Assembly: GCA_916610825.1 (NCBI GenBank)
Contig: OU744449.1
Span: forward strand, 20,677,344-20,741,343
Direction of reading: 5' to 3'
DNA length: 64,000 nt
Source of the DNA: Haliclystus octoradiatus
Taxonomy: Eukaryota > Cnidaria > Staurozoa > Stauromedusae > Haliclystidae
Shown here: piece by piece, positions 11,400 to 23,661 of the stretch
Layout: each line of letters opens with the position of its first letter
How positions within the stretch are numbered: position 1 is the first letter of the stretch
Position numbers and translations under genes: made by a program
The notes under the pieces: generated by a model
Database searches by the model: none
Seen by the model: only the letters and a program-made list of their open reading frames with translations
What the model was told of the DNA's origin: nothing

Positions 11400-12895
11400 A
11401 CCTTTATTTTGTGCCTGTCAATGCGTTAATAAGTGTCGGCAGGTAAATCTGACAGAGCTCGCTTCACACGAATCACACTGGAATCTATATACAACACATT
11501 GGCGAGACAAGAGAGCAGAAATTAGCAGAAACTTGATGCTTGAAAGGTAGCACAATGTTCATGTCATCAGGTTTCTTGCTTGCAATAGGAAAATCAGGCC
11601 CACACGCATTCCGACTCCTTTTTAATCTACAAATACAAAATTTGATAATCGATAAAGGGTATTTTACATTTAGAAATACCTTACTCAATCTTTCACATTC
11701 TGAATGAAAATATTCATCCTTTGATGATAAACGGTAGGCTCGATTTAACATAGTTTGTACTAAGGCCTTTTTATATTTTTCGTCCACGTGACTTTGGAAG
11801 TGTAGAAGTAAGCCACTGTCAGTTTTTTGTGAAACTCCTCAGTTTCGATTTTACCATTTATCGTTTTTAATTAATACATCGAAGAATGGTAATGTAATTT
11901 TCCATTGTAAACCGTAAATCGGTATGTATGTTGTTTAACTTTTCTAAAAATTCCTCGGCACAATCAATTGTTTGCATTATTGCAAGTGTGTCGTACACAT
12001 AACGATAGTATTGCGATGGAAGTGCACTATTGGTTTTCATTGTCTCTTCTATGTTACATAAAAAACAATTAGCCATGAGCAGGCTTATATCGGTGAAAAC
12101 ATGGCAACACCTTCTATTTGCTGGGATAGATTACGTTCAAACGTGAATAACTGGTTTTTCGTTGCAATTTGAAGTAACTCTTTTAAATTAGATTCTGTTA
12201 GTTTCATGTCATAAGTATTATTAAACCAATTATTAGCGAAAGCCTTTTTAACCATAATATCTCTTGTTTCATCAACTGGCACATCCGTAAATAAAGATTC
12301 AACGTCATATGAAACTAGAACGTCAGTAGAGGAAATATTACTTGTTTTTATACTTTCAGTGAATCTGTAGATGTCATTGACTGCATATTCATTTTTAGAT
12401 AAGGGGCTGAGTTTTGCATCTAACCATTTGGCTAATTTAAATTGTAAGAGTTTTTTCCAGATAAAATAGGCCGGATGGATAAAACCGGCTTATGTGTTTT
12501 TGGCAAACTATATATATGAGCAAGTCTAGAACCAACAGGGAGAGGGCCACTGCTGCTGTAGATGGTAAAATAGCTTTCATAATTTTTAAAACCTCCCGTT
12601 CTTTTGCTAACAGTCTACTTGACGAGGGTGACCTCTACCTCGTTTTTGTATTAATTTAAATTTATCTGTTTGATTAACTGATGCCTCGCTTATAGTAAAC
12701 AAATATAATCAACTTTATCCATAATTAATACGCCATCACCTTTATCGGGTTTTGTAATTATAACATCGTCCTTTTTCTTTAGGCTATTTACCGCTCGTAG
12801 AAGTTTCTGTGGTGATCTAGGTCCTTTTCGGCTGCTATGATTGACAGCAATTGATCTTAACGTAGTAAATGATAATTGTTTTTGATGCAAATTTC
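11400..12895 (-). mobile_element. Penelope-like element 1, decayed
   Basis: Minus-strand blocks in Penelope order are: KKDDVIITKPDKGDGVLIMDK (about 12,700-12,790), ETRDIMVKKAFANNWFNNTYD and QLFTFERNLSQQIEGVAMFSP (12,085-12,282), ANCFLCNIEE and RYVYDTLAIM (11,940-12,076), YKKALVQTMLNRAYRLSS (11,700-11,787), and a GIY-YIG remnant SRQCVVYRFQCDSCE (about 11,440-11,520). The catalytic RYVDD box has Asp changed to Tyr and the frame is broken in several places, so the element is inactive. An inverted piece of the same element follows at 13,050-13,340. Confidence 0.85.
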
Positions 12896-13049
12896 AAACC
12901 ACGGGAATATAACCAACTTCTCAAAATATGATAATCGGGTAGATAATAAATTCTTAATATGCTTATTAATATCCGTTAAACAAGCCAACCATCATGCTAG
13001 AAAATTTGTAAATCTAACATTCTAGTAATTATTACTTTTATTTGATTAT

Positions 13050-13340
13050 AATCAAGGGATGAATATTTTCAATCAAAATGTGAAAGATTGAGTAAGATAT
13101 TTTTAAATATAAAATACCCTTTATCAATTTACCAAGTTTTATATTTCTAGATTAAAAAAGAGTCGGATTGAGTTTGGGCCTGACTTGCCTATTGCAAGCA
13201 AGAAACCTGATAAACATGAACATTGTGCTACCTTTTAAGGATCAAGTTTCTGCTAATTCCATCAAGCGTCAGTTATCTGATTTAAGTTCAAAAATCGGGG
13301 AAATCTTAGGCCAGTATCTACAAGTATGACACGTTTACAA
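13050..13340 (+). mobile_element. Inverted Penelope-like fragment 1
   Basis: The plus strand carries the linker segment that the main copy has on the minus strand at 11,540-11,720: PDLPIASKKPD followed by the homologue of NIVLPFKHQVSAN. It lies at the 5' side of the main copy in opposite orientation. The same arrangement is seen at 29,690-30,990. Confidence 0.65.
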
Positions 13341-13960
13341 AAAGGACAAGTTACATAAGTGTCACTAATATACAGCCTTACGATTAAGTAAAATTGTGAA
13401 ATATATAGGCTACTTAAGACATTGAATATCGATGAAAAGGAATCAAGTAATTTGAACATGCTTAAAGATTTTATAAAAGGGTGTTAATTCCAGCCTTGTT
13501 ATGTTCACCTCGTTAAAACCACCAGGGTTGTCTGACTTTTTTTTTTCCAGTAAAGCTTGCATTCAATTAAGATTATGTTTATGAATAATATGGTAGCCAT
13601 TGTATATTTAAAGTTCACATCTACATTTATGTAGATATCTGATTGTGTTTGGAGTATTATTTACAATTTATCTTGCTATAGCAGCTATTCTATTATCTGA
13701 ACTATGAACTCATTATTTTAATCTTTATTTTCTTTCTGTTCATGCAGTGAATAAAAGTTCGCTTCAACGGTATATGAAACAATAACAAATAATGATTAAT
13801 TCCGAAGACGTTGATTTTTTTCTTAGATTATAGTTCATTTATTGCATTACTTCTTCTGTCTTGATTTAAAAATCTGATGCTATTTATATTACCCGAATGA
13901 GCAAGTGGATATTTCTAGTCAATTTTATGTTGTCATTGTGTAGCATTGGTAAACAGCGTA

Positions 13961-13966
13961 TTTATT
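13961..13966 (-). terminator. Poly(A) signal of exon C' (unit B)
   Basis: AATAAA on the minus strand, 7 nt past the stop codon of the exon at 13,974-14,233. The hexamer is kept at the same distance behind all four intact terminal exons in the window. Confidence 0.6.
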
Positions 13967-13973
13967 TAAGAAC

Positions 13974-14233
13974 TTATAGCTGATTTCTTTTGATTTTAAT
14001 TTCTGTTTTTGTTAATGATCGGATAACATCTGTGATAGTATACCAATTGATACCTTTTCCTTCTTCTTCACTTCCATACAAACCATTAAGATTTGATAAA
14101 TGACAGTCACCATACCACCATGCACTAGTGAACGAAATGGCGCAGTTGGATTGAGCATAGATGTCATTGTCTTTATCAAGTGTTGTGAACATTTGGTTCT
14201 TACTACGAAATGTCATTGAGTCACCAGCATTCC
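13974..14233 (-). CDS. Orphan FReD terminal exon C' (unit B), candidate alternative last exon of gene 2
   Basis: A 260-nt exon, phase 1, encoding the C-terminal third of a FReD. It starts GNAGDSMTFRSKNQMF, followed by DKDNDIYAQSNCAISF, AWWYGDCHLSNLNGLYG, GINWYTITD and TEIKIKRNQL, then a stop. The calcium loop (DKDND), the Cys pair (NCA...CH) and the SNLNG segment are all present. The acceptor is TTTTAAG (weaker than the TAG of exon C). No exon 1, A or B of its own survives: upstream the gene is broken off. It could be spliced to gene 2's exon B 9 kb away, or be a relic. Confidence 0.65.
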
Positions 14234-15199
14234 CTTAAAATAATACCAATATAATTTAACTAAGAGAAAGTATTTGGAATTCATAATTTCAGCCAAGCCA
14301 TGCACATTAGCAGAATAAATAACAAATATTATTAGACGTTTGATGTTGAAGGAAATTCAATTTGCTGCTAAATTGCGAGTAACTTTTCATTCCAAGTCGC
14401 TATCCATGAAGTATAGGGGGTTCTACTCAAAACGGTATGACTGCGTAATGGGGGAAGCGGTGAGTGTGAAAAATTTCTCTAAAGAAAGCTGCACTTGTAT
14501 TCTTTTGGAAACAAAAAAATTCATTACAATGCGTGGGTCGTTAAATTGTGAGTACGTACGCAGGAGGGAGGAAGGGGGTGAAATACAGGAGCATTTTATG
14601 AGTCCGCACTTTATGGATGGCCGCTAAGTCACTGCACTATTTTTATCTTGTAAAGGAAGGCTGATGTCATAATGAATATCCCTCAGTTAAATTTAACAGA
14701 TGATTTTAAATTTAAGACTTAGACTTTTGCAAGGACCTTATGTGGTGTCTAAAGCCAAATTAAGTTGATGTAGTACAAGTACATAGCAAGTTAGCAAACA
14801 TGGAGGCCCGATTGGGGGGGGGGGGTATAATCTTCTCCTCCCTCACAACAGTTCTGTAATATACCTTGTTAAAAAAAGTTGATGCTCCATACTTTTTCCA
14901 ATAATATGTATTTCCGTCTCTCTTACGTATATTTATATTGCTTTCAGTTATACCATCGTTAAGATGTACATTGCTCAATGTTCATGCTACCATGAGTGTA
15001 AAATGTTTTATGGATATTTTTTGACTTAATCATTACGATTATAGCTACATACTCATCACTGAGGCGGATATATAACATAACCCCACCAAAATGAGCTAGG
15101 TAAATGGTAAATTGGGAAGCTTCATTGTGGCTATCAGGCGTACAATTAGTGTGTACCTGGAGTGATTGTATAAGGAGGATTTTTTTTACTAATCATTAA

Positions 15200-16110
15200 T
15201 TAATCCTGATCTTTATATACTTTTTATTGGTATGCAAAGATGCTAGTCTGAGTGGTAGCGTTAGCAAGGCAACCAAGTGTTTTTCAATGATATACAGAAG
15301 TATAAAGTATACTTGTTCCAGCTGATATTTGATTGCAGCAGCAGTTCCAGAGGTCTCTGTATGTAATTTTGTCAAATCTGACGCGGGAATACAGGGATGT
15401 ACATCCACTCATGTGTGCCGCTGTATAATTTATAGCTGAGTACAAGCGTTTTAATCTATTGTAATCATTTGCATAACGAATAATATGATAATTTTTGTTT
15501 TATTTATTTATTTATTTATTTTCAATGATTTTTTGAGAAGTATACTTTTGAAGCTTTTGATGCCAAATCGGCACAATGGTGTGAAAATTTTAAATTACTT
15601 GTTATAGATAGATACCAAGATCACAAACTTTAGATAAATGATGTAGTTTATGATCTGCCATAAAATATTCTTGCTTAGAAATGTTCATGTTACCAAGAGA
15701 AAAAAATGAAGTTTTGAAAAAGATATTTTCATTTGTCAAGTATCACATCAAGTCACCGAACTTGTTATAGTTGTTGATATAGAGGTAGCATTATATCATC
15801 ATTTCTGGAATGAGAGAAATTTGCATCATCTGCAAACAGTTTAACGTCACATCTTGACTCAACGCAAGAGACAATCTCATTAATATGAATAATAGATAGT
15901 AAAAGGCCAAGTATGGAACTTGACATGGCCGAACTGGCAGATACACATTGAGATCGTCCTATTAGGAATTTGTACATCCAGTTAAAGAGCTCATTTTCAA
16001 TCCCATATATGGCTGCAATTTGATAAGAAGCTTTTGGTGAGATACGGTATCAAAGGCTTTCTGGATGTCGATGTATATATTGTCAATGCGTAATTCATGA
16101 TTTATAGACT
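15200..16110 (-). mobile_element. LINE reverse-transcriptase relic, second family (unit B)
   Basis: Counterpart of the relic at 3,140-3,770, with WMYKFLIGRSQC, SSILGLLLSIIHINEI and an intact KLFADDANF box. It is interrupted by the (TTTA)-tailed insertion near 15,314. Confidence 0.7.
15314..15525 (+). mobile_element. Short retro-insertion with (TTTA)n tail, unit B only
   Basis: About 210 bp are present in unit B and absent from A (near 3,230) and C (near 36,760). They end in a TTTATTTATTTATTTATTTA run and are flanked by imperfect copies of TTTTCAATGAT...AGAAGTATA. The plus strand has a short open stretch ending CAAV-stop before the tail, compatible with the 3' end of a LINE or SINE. The family is not recognised. 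Confidence 0.6.
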
Positions 16111-17008
16111 TCTAGATAGATAGAGGTATTCGATGAATTTTGAATTTTGTTATAAAGTAGTTACATTTCTTATCATGCGTATCTTTCATATTGTGCAAAG
16201 TTATTACAAGGAAAAAATTCCGGTAATACGCAAAAATAAAACTTATACGATCGTAGCGTACCAAAATTGTCTACTTGTAATACAATTCCGATATTTGTGA
16301 CATGAAATATGAAGTCGTTGATGTAAAATCTGTATGATTGTGTAGTATGGATATAAATGGAGTTTGACACCTTTCACCTTTGACATCAGTTCATCTGTGA
16401 TTTTCAGATAAACTGGTTGAGCTTGTATATGAGTTGAGTGAGTCCGTATAAGGTTAATCCAATTTTATATGTTGTGGATTGAACAGTTTGTGATGAAATT
16501 TATTGTTTAGCCACAAACCAAAAGGCCCAGCATTAGGGAATCTGTATTTGAATATTTTGGGGGGATTAAACCTTGAAGTCATTTTGACTTCTAGTAGTAT
16601 GCTTTCATTACTTTTCTACTTTCAAAATACTCTATTTTTTAAAATGTGTCTCAAGAAATGGCCTGACTCAAAATCTGAAACACGTAAAATGCAACAGAAG
16701 ATGCAACACATCTCAAATTATTTATTGCAATGTGTTGCATCCCAATCTCTGGGTTCACGGCCGTGTTAGTCATGTACTTCTAAATATGGTAAATACTAAA
16801 TATAAAGTTAAAACTGGAATATGCCCACAAATTATAATGTAATTTGCAATTACTTAAGTTGAATGAAATAAAATCATATCATTACTCTTTCCACATGCAC
16901 TATTTTGCAAAAGAAATTGTGTAAAATCACTGTAATTCTCCCAGCTTTCGATGGGTTAGGACAAATCTCCCTTGCTCTCGGCTTGTTTTAATCAATCTTC
17001 GCTGCTCC

Positions 17009-17200
17009 TAATTCAAATACAGTTTTCAGCCTTCAAATTCAGTTTTTTCCCAAATTCTCTAGATAATCGAAATGGGACCCAAAACGTTTAATTTTCTAAA
17101 ATTTCCTACCCATAAAGTATATTTCTAAGCTGGAATATGGTCCCCAAAAAAGTGACTCGTCCCCGTATAGCAGCGGTATGGGAGTTACCCCCCTCCCCCC
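17009..17200. mobile_element. Truncated MITE (unit B)
   Basis: This is the right half of the inverted-repeat element at 38,344-38,730, ending GGGAGTTACCCCCC. About 320 bp to its left, present in C, are deleted across a short TAA overlap. Confidence 0.6.
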
Positions 17201-17760
17201 GGTTGATGTACCGAATATTTTCAAACTCTTTTTTATTTTATCTTAATTAATTTGCTAGACGCGACGGTCTCTCTATGTCTAATTGAAGAGGCTTCTTTTA
17301 TTGTGAAAATTCTCAAATGCGAACAACCTGTTATCAACTTCCCGCATGTATTGCTAAAATTATGCACTGTATTCCTGAATAAGCATAATTATTCGTAAAA
17401 CATTCAGAATTATAAGTGGGGATCTGGGAATAACCAAGATTAATTTAAATTGTAATGAGGCACCGTTGCAAGTGTGGGCATCAGCAATTTCAGGGGAGAA
17501 AGCCATTCGAATAAGCTGAATTTGATTACCAATTAATATCACAGATCTCATTCCAGACTAGTTAAATAGCAGAAAGCCCAGAGGGGTACCTCAAATTCAA
17601 TAGCTCCCACTTTTATTGTTCCAATGTCTCAAGCCCCTTTAAATTTGGGGCTCAACATCCAGTAACATACTACTGTTCAATGTTAGCTTCTGAAGGATGC
17701 TCCCGCTCTTACTTATTTTTAAATGTTTCACTTCGAAAAATATGTGTTTATTAATGTTTA
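17201..17760. repeat. Shared flank block, no gene seen
   Basis: This block recurs at 38,731-39,290 and in weaker form at 47,500-47,940. Parts also appear in opposite orientation upstream of genes 1 and 2 (about 10,780-10,860 and 26,640-26,880). It seems to be displaced 5' flank of a PAN-FReD gene. No coding can be supported. Confidence 0.5.
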
Positions 17761-17773
17761 CATTAAAACTTAT

Positions 17774-18247
17774 GTCCGGTCCATATTGGAATATTGAAGT
17801 CCAGTTTGGAATCCACATCTGACCAAAGATATTATCCTCATTGAAAATGTCCAGATGTCTTTCATCAAAAAAGTCTGCTATTTTTCCAATCTAGATTATG
17901 CAGACTATTCTGATTGGTTAAGGTTATTAGATATAGAGTCACTGGTAGTACGACGAGTAAAAGCCGATCTCTATCCTCTATATAAGATTTTACATGGCAT
18001 TGCTGACGTTCCATTTGGCGAACTTGTTAGAATTGAAAAATCTAAATGTTTATTAAGGTCCCATTCCTTAACATTGAAACCTCTTTTTAACACAAGAAAT
18101 GGTTGTGTGAGATTTCAAATTTGCTCCAGAGCCATCCCTTGGTGGAACTCTTTACCAGACGTCTTGCTAAATCCTGTTAATTTTTATTCTATCAATAGAG
18201 GGCTTGATGCGATCAGCATCTCACCTTTTCGTAAATTATTTTTTTAG
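17774..18247 (+). mobile_element. LINE ORF2 C-terminus (unit B)
   Basis: The open frame from 17,855 encodes the typical end of an L2/CR1-group ORF2: DYSDWLRLLDIESLVVRRVK, DLYPLYKILHGIADV, CLLRSHSLTLKP and IPWWNSLPD. The preceding VRSILEY...VWNPHLTKDI is readable with frame breaks. The stop at 18,247 is followed by a short 3' UTR. An almost identical copy is at 39,303-39,776. Confidence 0.8.
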
Positions 18248-18479
18248 TTTGCAAGTCCATTGTAAATAATTAAAATGTTATATGCATGTTCTGTCTGTGG
18301 ACATAATTATATATTCTTATCATATCTAACTTTATTTACTTATCCTACACTTATTCTAACAATTCATTATAAATATGGGCTGCATTTCAGAGAGATTACA
18401 TGATGTGAAACATTATATAAAACAGGAAGAGGAATAGATACAATAAATGAACTAAAGTATAGTACACCGAGGCATATAA

Positions 18480-18860
18480 CTTTTATTCACTACATGAAAA
18501 GAAAGAAAAAATACATTAAAATTATTACTCCATAATTCAGACAATATATCTGCTATATCAAGATAAATTGTAAATAATACTCCAAACACAATTAGATATT
18601 TACATAATATTCAATGTAAACTTTGCACATACCATGGTTACCATATTATTCATTAATATATTCTTGATCGAATGGAAATTTATCTGAAGAAAAAAAGAAT
18701 ACAACCCAAGCATGATCGAAATCTTAATGAACACGTCCTTTTTTAGTTTATGCTTATATATTTTTGCAGGATAACTGCCATGAGATGATGAAAAATAAAA
18801 GACGTTAGATAGCTGTTTCCATGTTATAAAGAATGGAAGCACAATAATTTCGATAATTTT
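18480..18860 (+). repeat. Inverted copy of the 3' flank of exon C
   Basis: Sequence around 18,530-18,660 matches, in reverse, the region just downstream of exon C' (13,600-13,720), and recurs at 40,010-40,190 and 51,590-51,710. It marks a rearranged, inverted piece of the PAN-FReD locus lacking its exon. No coding is seen. Confidence 0.55.
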
Positions 18861-21030
18861 TCAACTATTAATTAAACGCACTTTTTAGTCAATTAGATAA
18901 TAATATAATTTGCTGAGTATAATAAATGTTAATTTCTTTTCTCGTCCACTCATAGACATAAAGGCCGTCACATTTTATGCAAATGCCAGGAAATAATGCA
19001 TTTTTCACAATTTTGGTGTATCATTTCTAGCAAAACCTGCCATTTTGGGGTGCTAAATTTCTAAGATTATGCAGAAATTGGAGATGGCACACTCGCGTAC
19101 AAAAAGTAGATATTTATTCGCTTGAAATTTATATTTAGAATAGGAAGAAAATACTTCTTTATAAAAGGGACAGGCTACTCTATAGTACTAGCATTACAGT
19201 ATTAGTACAACTGTACAAAAAGTATCGAAGTACCCCCCCGGCTTTATGGTTGAGCCTGCCTCACTGTTTTACTTATTAGAAACATTTTTAGCCTAAATGT
19301 ATGTTAAACATATCCCTAAGGACAAGGACAGTCACATTCTTATTATCTCACACATGGTGCAAATACCTCAATTTCAAATAACATCAATGCGCATTAATCA
19401 ATCTGTATAGGAGCAGCATACTAACATGTGAAGGTAAATTTAGATAAAATTATACATTCTTTCCCAAATACATGTTCAAAAACCCAATCCAAATAGTTGT
19501 AATCGGATTTATAGTAAAACATTTATGCTTGTCTCGATGACGATATTATATTTTCAATTGTAATACATACATCTGTTGCTATGGTATCTATATATGATAA
19601 GCCAGCTTTAGTTGCTCTCAAACCTCTAAAACAAAAACCAAAGGAATGATAACACCAAACACTTCTTTCTGTTAGATTTTTCTTAAATTTTTGATCATTA
19701 ATGTAAAAGTATATTTAGAAGATGATGACGAGAAAAAATGGGATGCCAAGATTATTTTTTGAATTTTGCAGAAAATGCAGTCTAACATGTTCTACGTGTG
19801 TCTACTCTTCCAAACCTTTTCAGAGGGAAGGTATTTCATACATATTATTACGAACACCTGTAAAAAAATATTATCTTACCCAATTTGCACGAACTGTTCA
19901 TGTTCATTCATTTTTTAAAGAAGCGATAGATTAACTATCCAATACTCAATTAGATAAATTGTTCCACCAAGGTAGAACTCTAAATGTTCACAATAGTTGC
20001 CTGGAAAAATTCTTTGGATGGCTGTCCATACGTGAAGAAATTATAATTTACAACTTTTCGTGGACTGCAATCATGATGCATTGGATGCTAGCTTCGATTC
20101 ACCTCTGGAACCACTCCTGGAAATAAATTCATTGCAGTAAACACTAGGTTACAAAGACATCAGTCTTACCTCAATCCAAAATCAAGAACAACTCAAGGTA
20201 CAGTGCTTTTTACATGCAAGGTGTTAATTGCTGTCTCAATTTGTAAGTTCATATTATTTTGCATGTCTCGTTTTCATATTGTCAATTCATTGTAATACCA
20301 TTGTTTGCTTGATAATGATGAAATATGTAATTGTTATGTTCTGTGTTTTGATTGGGTGATTGTAAAGTGTGGGACAATAGCAAATTAAATAAGGCTTTGC
20401 CCGCATTGGTTTATTGAGCTTCTTGTATTTGGTGGCCTGACTAGACGTTGAATAAATTTGAAGATATTAGAGAAATTTGTTTATAATTTGGTTGTTTTCT
20501 TTTTGTTGTTTATCTTTGTTTACAATACAAGAATCAAACTTTGCTATTTTTGACAGAAATCACCATTTGATACAGTCTTCTGACATTGATTTGACGTCAA
20601 GAATACAAGGCTCAAAGATTTTTTAATAGATACAACGAATACAGGGGTATTTCAACAGCACAAATCAAACATCAGGTGCATGACAAGGTATTAGGAGATG
20701 TTTCAAACTCTAGAGAATAATTATCATCTATTACAAGCCATATATCAGTTATTATAATCATTTAAATCTAAAATTTTATATTGCTATCTTTTATTATAAT
20801 ATGAATTTTTGTAATACATTTAACTCGAACACAGTTAAAAAGGAAACGCCATTTTACAAACCTCAATTGGTGTAGTGAATCAGTACATATCCGAAGACCA
20901 AACTCAAATGCCGCTGGTCATTGTTTTTCAAATACATCTTTCTACTACTATTACTACTATACTATTCCTTCTTGTCAATTTAAATTACCTCTATTTTCTA
21001 TGCCTTCTTAAGATTTATCAAGTGTGTTAT
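18861..21030. other. Duplicated intergenic or long-intron sequence, no gene seen
   Basis: AT-rich sequence repeated in unit C (about 40,390-42,530), part of it also at 54,850-55,800. Open frames here are short, lack recognisable domains and are not preserved among the copies. Confidence 0.5.
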
Positions 21031-21032
21031 GT

Positions 21033-21460
21033 TTATGTTAAAATGTATGAGGCAGTTAAAGATGGGATTTTCAATGCGTTGATACTGTTGTCCTGTATGT
21101 TACTTTTCCAAATATAATCATTCAATCCCATCTCGGATTTTGCGTTCTCTGTTTCTTTCATTTTCCAGTAATAGAGTAACTCTTTTGTTGAGATTTGACT
21201 TTCTAAATTTTTTGTTAGCTGAACACGAGATTTTATGTATTCAACATTTCTTAATTTCCACGAAATTTGTGGATGTATCTTCTGAAACAGGGAAGGAGTA
21301 TTGAAATCGTTTTCAGCTGTATCATCTGGTATCGACTCTGGTAACTGTAATATTCTTATGTTATTTAGTACGAGGTGAGTAGAAGACAGAGCCACGAGAC
21401 ACGTGTTGTTAGTCAGCCATCTTAGTGTATCTAATGATTTAGTTGTCAGAGGTCTGGTAA
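21033..21460 (-). other. Unrecognised open frame, possible coding exon (unit B)
   Basis: A minus-strand frame runs from about 21,460 to the stop at 21,033. It includes LDTLRWLTNNTCLVALSS, LVLNNIRILQLPESIPDD, PQISWKLRNVEYIKSR and ISTKELLYYWKMKETENAK. Composition looks more protein-like than its surroundings, and the copy at 42,530-42,957 keeps the frame. The third copy (55,700-56,040) is cut off and has indels. I do not recognise the family. It may be a displaced exon of an unrelated gene or chance. Confidence 0.3.
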
Positions 21461-22240
21461 TGGACTAATAGTGACAAGATAATTTATGTATAATTATATA
21501 AGAATACTACAGTAACATCGCAAGTTATTGCACTACATTTACAGAGTGTGATAGTACCATTGAAAAAATCAGCGATTTGGTTAAAACTTTGGATTCGAAG
21601 CTTGAAAAAGCTTAGCTTGAAAGTATGGCTAAAACCTCGAGGATGAAAAAGCAAACAAAACTGCTGAGGACATTTCGAAATGAAAATCATTATTTTCGTG
21701 TTCACAAAACAACTAATTTGACATATAAATGTAAACATCCAGTATTTTTATAGAATTTACTTACTAAATTTCGTAAAGCGTTGGAAATATTATTATAAAT
21801 TTTTCCTACCCTTCTGATTGGTCGAAAAGGTTTCGTATCCAATCGAAAGTTAACTCGCCCGTTTCCGTCATTAGTAATGACCGAACCCTAATGAACGAAA
21901 GGTAATACAATTCATGAGCATTTTCAAATGAGATAAATGTGAAAACAAAACATCATTTTCTTGAGTTTTTACTATAATAATACTATAGAAGTCTATAGTC
22001 GGTGTAAAATTTCAATGTGATTACTTTCCATGACAATGATCGTTATGAGCATCGTATAAACAGAAACTCAATGATAAAATATTGCTATACTAATAACTGC
22101 AGTGTATATAAATATATTGTTCATGTGTTGCGTTTCTCTCATCTCACGTTTTATAATGAAAATGAAGATATAATTCTTTTTTCACGAATGTGCAGTTATA
22201 CATATTAAGTGGCCATTGTGTAGCATTAGGAAACAGCGTA

Positions 22241-22246
22241 TTTATT
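22241..22246 (-). terminator. Poly(A) signal of gene 2
   Basis: AATAAA on the minus strand, 7 nt beyond the TAA stop at 22,254-22,256, predicting a very short 3' UTR. Confidence 0.6.
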
Positions 22247-22253
22247 TAACAAT

Positions 22254-22513
22254 TTATAGCTGATTTCTTTTGATTTTAATTTCTGTTTTTGTTAATGACC
22301 TGCTGTGGTCTGTGATAGAAAGCCAATTGATACCTTTTCCATGTTCTTCATTTCCATACAGACCATTTAGATTTGAATGATGACAGTCACGATACCACCA
22401 TGCACCTTTATACATGATGGCGCAGTTGGATTCAGCACGGATATCATTGTCTTTATCCCTTGTTGTGAACATTTGATTCTTACTGTGCAATGTCATTGAG
22501 TCACCAGCATTCC
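22254..22513 (-). CDS. Gene 2 exon C: FReD C-terminal part
   Basis: A 260-nt terminal exon, phase 1, acceptor TTTTTAG at 22,514-22,520. It encodes GNAGDSMTLHSKNQMF, DKDNDIRAESNCAIMYK, GAWWYRDCHHSNLNGLYG, KGINWLSITD and TEIKIKRNQL-stop. The calcium loop, second Cys pair and ligand-pocket segment are intact. It joins the G of exon B to give ...MKGNAGDSM, the normal FReD connection. It differs from the orphan C' exon mainly around the ligand-binding segment (KGAWWYRDCHH versus TSAWWYGDCHL). Confidence 0.9.
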
Positions 22514-23207
22514 CTAAAAATAATACAAATCGATAGTTTCACCTAGAGAAAGTATTTGGAATTCATAATTTCAGCCGTACACATTTAGCATAATAAATTA
22601 GAAATTCTATTAGATGTTTGACGTTGAACGAAAATAAATTTACTGTGAAATTGTGAGTAGCTTTTTTATTTCAAGTCACTGAGCTATTTTTATCTTGTAA
22701 GAAAAGTCGAAAAACTTTTGAAATCTTGTAAGGTGGTAGATTGTAAATATTGTAAATACTAAATTTAAAGTTAAAGTTTGGTGAAATATTTCCACAAATT
22801 ATAATGTAAATTTGTAATGTAAATGTAAATGCACTATTTTGCAAAACAAATGTATGTAAAATCACTATAATTCTCCCAGCTTGTTTGGGTCAATCTTCCC
22901 TGCTTCCCCAATACCCTATCAAACTCACACATCCACAACGGTACCATATACAGCTGGATTATCAACTATAGCTTTATCCTCGGTGAAATGCGTTGATACT
23001 TGTTCGTTTGGAAACAGGTTTCCTAAAGCCGAGTTATGTAGCCATGATTCGCTTCTATACTGAATATTAGTGTACATGATGTTTTCGAACTAAAAGCAAA
23101 ACCCTCAATGCTTTTTAATGTGTGATGGTTAATTATAAGGGATTGATTCCTAGATTGAAAACTTGAGTTTGTCATTTTATTTATTCTATACCTGTGTGGA
23201 TTTATAC

Positions 23208-23465
23208 CTTTCATTTTATTGTAATTCAGTCTGTAGTTATCTTCCTCATTTGCGATCGTAGCCTCGTAATACTCCATGAAGTAATGATCATCACCATCCC
23301 ATAAATCAAATCTCAATGTCGTGTTAGTATCTTTCATTAAGTTGTGTGCCGTTTCCAATCCAAGCCAATGTTCACCAAGAAGGTCACCAAATCCATGTTT
23401 GTATGAATTCCAATCACGGTAAAAATCAACAGATCCATCAAATCTTTTCTGAAGCATAGTCCAAC
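23208..23465 (-). CDS. Gene 2 exon B: FReD middle part
   Basis: 258 nt, phase 1 to phase 1: GWTMLQKRFDGSVDFYRDW through NYRLNYNKMKG. The donor GTATAAA after AAAG is chosen because it joins exon C in frame. A second GT 16 nt downstream (CACAG/GTATAG) would shift the frame and stop. Intron 3 is 694 nt and intron 2 is 196 nt. Confidence 0.9.
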
Positions 23466-23661
23466 CTGTCAATGTAAATGTCAGAGATATCTCTTAATAT
23501 ATGTCAATGCAGATTTGATGTTACAATTGCAGCTCAAACATGTTGTCGTCTATGGTTTCAATTTCTGCAAGAATATAGATATGAAAACAAATGTTATTTT
23601 GCTACAATCGAAGTTATGTGTTGTGTAAGTTAACATTTTTAAACAGTAGCATATAGCTCAC

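Noticed and set aside
23186..23191. Donor GTATAG for exon B of gene 2
   Set aside because: Using it leaves exon C out of frame with an immediate stop. The donor 16 nt earlier restores GNAGDSM as in all FReDs.
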